Below, piece after piece: positions 62,341 through 64,000 of a DNA stretch of 64,000 bases (positions are counted from its first letter, which is position 1; each line of letters starts with the position of its first letter). The DNA comes from Lysobacterales bacterium. GTDB taxonomy: Bacteria; Pseudomonadota; Gammaproteobacteria; Xanthomonadales; SZUA-36. The position numbers were made by a program, and so were the translations under genes. The notes beneath the pieces were generated by a model. That model did no database searches, was not told the DNA's origin, and saw nothing but the letters and a program-made list of their open reading frames with translations. The stretch lies in contig JABAAB010000062.1 of assembly GCA_014238945.1 (NCBI GenBank), positions 24,934-88,933 on the forward strand, given 5' to 3'.

Positions 62341-62469
62341 TTAGGGGTAATCAGCGCGCAGGCCTTCCAGCACAATGCGGATCTTTTCTTCCGCTGAATA
62401 CTGCCGACGGGTTGCTCTGCGAATATCACGAATGGCCTTCTTGGCACTGTCTTTTCTCTTTGTCATCAT
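62341..62469 (-). pseudogene. N-terminal remnant of an IS3-family OrfA transposase
   Basis: 42 residues: KKAIRDIRRATRRQY then SAEEKIRIVLEGLR, which matches the start of IS3-group OrfA (RRxTRRxFSAEEKIRIVLEGLRG). After LRADYP it stops, so the helix-turn-helix and all of OrfB are lost. It lies between the accessory genes and trpG, evidence that mobile elements took part in opening the trp locus. From 62470 to 62791 I see no supported gene; a weak frame (62521 on) reads into trpG in the wrong phase. Confidence 0.75.
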
Positions 62470-62791
62470 CGTTCCTCTTCTCAGTTACGATGAGCCAAAT
62501 GTCTCTCTTATTCAAACCCCTTGTTTGGTCCAACTATCGTTGACGGCGAACATTTCCTGGACCAAGAGACCATGCCTGAGTTGGAGAGAGCTCAGCTGAT
62601 GTACGTCATTAGATTCATTTCCTGCTGTAATCCTTGGTTACGTAGTGGTTTAATTGCACTTCTCTCAAATGTAAGAGAGGCTGTCCATGACTATTTCACC
62701 GTGTCAATTATACGAAATGGCGGTATAGATGATGGTATAGATAAATTAATTAGATTAATAAAGCAAATAAATACAAAAAGATACATATTGT

Positions 62792-63403
62792 ATGATCCTG
62801 ATGATCGACAACTACGATTCCTTCACCTACAACCTGGTGCAATACCTGGGTGAACTGGGTGCGCAGGTGGAAACCGTGCGAAATGATGTCATCGACATCG
62901 CCGGTATTCGTGCGCTGAACCCAAGCGGGATTGTGATTTCTCCTGGACCATGCACACCGGATGATGCCGGAATTTCGTTAGAGGTCGTAGTCGCATTTGG
63001 CGGGGCTTTCCCCATTCTTGGTGTTTGCCTGGGTCACCAGTGTATTGGCCAGGTCTTCGGTGGCCGGGTGGTTCGGGCAGGACAGGTAATGCACGGCAAG
63101 GTTTCACCGATACATCACGCGGGAGAAGGCGTGTTTGGCGGGTTACCCCAGCCATTTGACGCAACCCGCTATCATTCGTTGGTATTGCAAAAAGATGAGA
63201 TTCCCGACAGCCTTGAGGTGACCGCCTGGACCGAGACTCCAGATGGCAGTATCGAAGAAATCATGGGGCTGAAACACCGGAGCCTGGCCATTGAGGGTGT
63301 GCAATTCCATCCTGAATCCATACTGACCCGTTGTGGCCACGACCTGCTGCAGAATTTTATCGACATGACACGGGAATCGACCGATTCCCGGGAACAAAAG
63401 TGA
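62792..63403 (+). CDS. trpG: Anthranilate synthase component II (glutamine amidotransferase)
   Basis: 203 residues. Supplies ammonia to TrpE. Signatures are [35 protein letters not shown], the catalytic Cys in [16 protein letters not shown], and the His-Glu pair in [12 protein letters not shown]. It is two bases from trpD and belongs to that operon; its trpE lies upstream beyond the accessory insert. Confidence 0.98.
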   Translation: MILMIDNYDSFTYNLVQYLGELGAQVETVRNDVIDIAGIRALNPSGIVISPGPCTPDDAGISLEVVVAFGGAFPILGVCLGHQCIGQVFGGRVVRAGQVMHGKVSPIHHAGEGVFGGLPQPFDATRYHSLVLQKDEIPDSLEVTAWTETPDGSIEEIMGLKHRSLAIEGVQFHPESILTRCGHDLLQNFIDMTRESTDSREQK

Positions 63404-63404
63404 C

Positions 63405-64000
63405 ATGAATATACAATCAGCCCTGACCCGAGTCTCCGCGATGCAGAACCTGTCCACCGATGAAATGGTGTATGTGATGCGCCAGATCATGTCCGCCGGT
63501 GCCACCGATGTTCAGATCGGCGCATTTCTACTGGGTATGCGGATGAAAGGCGAGAGCATCGACGAAATCGTGGGTGGTGTGCAGGTATTGCGCGAATTTG
63601 CCAGCGGTGTCGATGTTGAAGGGCCCAATCTGGTGGATATCGTGGGCACTGGTGGTGACGGTGCCAACCTGTTCAATGTTTCCACCGCCTCGTGTTTTGT
63701 GGTGGCGGCAGCGGGCGCACGGGTGGCCAAACACGGTAACCGCTCGGTGTCTTCGAGTTCCGGTAGTGCGGATGTGCTGGAGGCGGCAGGTGTAAAGCTG
63801 GATATTTCACCCGCACAGGTGGTGGACTGTGTCAATGGCATCGGCGTGGGCTTCATGTTTGCCCTGATGCACCACAGCGCCATGCGTCACGTCAGCGTGG
63901 CACGCAAGGAACTGGGTATGCGTACGCTGTTCAATATACTTGGCCCGATGGCAAATCCGGCCGGGGTAACGCGCCAGTTGATCGGTGTCTATGACCGCGC
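63405..64000 (+). CDS. trpD: Anthranilate phosphoribosyltransferase, N-terminal 198 residues (runs off the right edge)
   Basis: Transfers phosphoribose from PRPP to anthranilate. The visible part shows [22 protein letters not shown] start [17 protein letters not shown], the helical domain [15 protein letters not shown], the PRPP/Mg loop [42 protein letters not shown] and [36 protein letters not shown]. The ATG lies two bases after the trpG stop. Confidence 0.97.
   Translation, partial: MNIQSALTRVSAMQNLSTDEMVYVMRQIMSAGATDVQIGAFLLGMRMKGESIDEIVGGVQVLREFASGVDVEGPNLVDIVGTGGDGANLFNVSTASCFVVAAAGARVAKHGNRSVSSSSGSADVLEAAGVKLDISPAQVVDCVNGIGVGFMFALMHHSAMRHVSVARKELGMRTLFNILGPMANPAGVTRQLIGVYDR

Noticed and set aside
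62521..62853. Open frame of 110 codons before trpG
   Set aside because: Its last 20 codons are trpG read out of phase, the start is TTG, and no family motif or ribosome site supports it.
1..64000. CRISPR arrays, rRNA genes, replication origin
   Set aside because: No regularly spaced direct repeats, no rRNA sequence and no DnaA-box cluster were seen.

Overview
The window reads as a chromosomal segment of a gammaproteobacterium of moderate GC. The evidence is gene order: lptM-dapF-DUF484-xerC, algZ-algR-hemC-hemD-hemX-hemY, gcvT-gcvH, trpE...trpG-trpD, plus djlA, rpe, purC and a complete proteobacterial dedicated sortase locus. I cannot place it below class with confidence. Base-level calls come from reading the sequence; no database search was run.

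Layout. 1-4.3 kb (minus strand): xerC (cut by the window edge), a secreted DUF5648 protein wedged between xerC and the DUF484 gene, dapF and lptM; lysA is not in its usual place. 4.3-11 kb (plus): an esterase, the AlgZ/AlgR two-component pair and hemCDXY, nearly all overlapping and probably one transcript. 11-16.2 kb: a ferredoxin-fused flavin reductase (minus), then plsC, a YheT-type hydrolase and a TPR-sulfotransferase protein in overlapping order. 16.2-31.1 kb: an accessory block between a decayed IS91-type transposase fragment and tRNA-Gly(CCC). It holds a large secreted protein with two CxxCH haem sites resembling hydrazine synthase alpha, a subtilase, a Ser/Thr kinase with TPRs, its ECF sigma factor, a penicillin-acylase-type lipoprotein, and an AT-rich pair of a cysteine-rich secreted protein and a parvulin isomerase separated by a terminator.

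31.3-48.2 kb: metabolism and housekeeping. A histone-deacetylase-like hydrolase; Lrp regulator divergent from ald; an omega-aminotransferase and mmsA (beta-alanine catabolism); MAPEG; PduO adenosyltransferase; DoxX; an ApbE-DUF3570-DUF4266-TlpA cluster; a hydrolase/OsmC fusion gene broken by two in-frame stops; gcvT-gcvH; a cupredoxin/CARDB protein; purC; djlA; rpe. 48.3-54 kb: class GN sortase and its VIT/vWA substrate, divergent from pdsR-pdsS. 54-64 kb: trpE, then about 7.3 kb of accessory genes, then trpG and the start of trpD. The insert carries palindromic repeats, two genes that look frameshifted in homopolymers, a DUF6940 protein, a secreted metallopeptidase, a HHH/MuF-like pair, a 42-bp sequence repeated in front of two genes, a 24-codon micro-ORF and an IS3 transposase remnant.

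How the genes work together. hem genes supply uroporphyrinogen III under a shared transcript with AlgZR. Ald, the aminotransferase and MmsA form a closed loop in which pyruvate consumed by transamination is regenerated from alanine. PdsR/PdsS very likely control the sortase and its one dedicated substrate. The strongest candidates for undescribed biology are the cysteine-rich protein/parvulin operon, the ApbE-DUF3570-DUF4266-TlpA envelope cluster, the sigma/kinase/subtilase block next to the dihaem protein, and the accessory genes between trpE and trpG.
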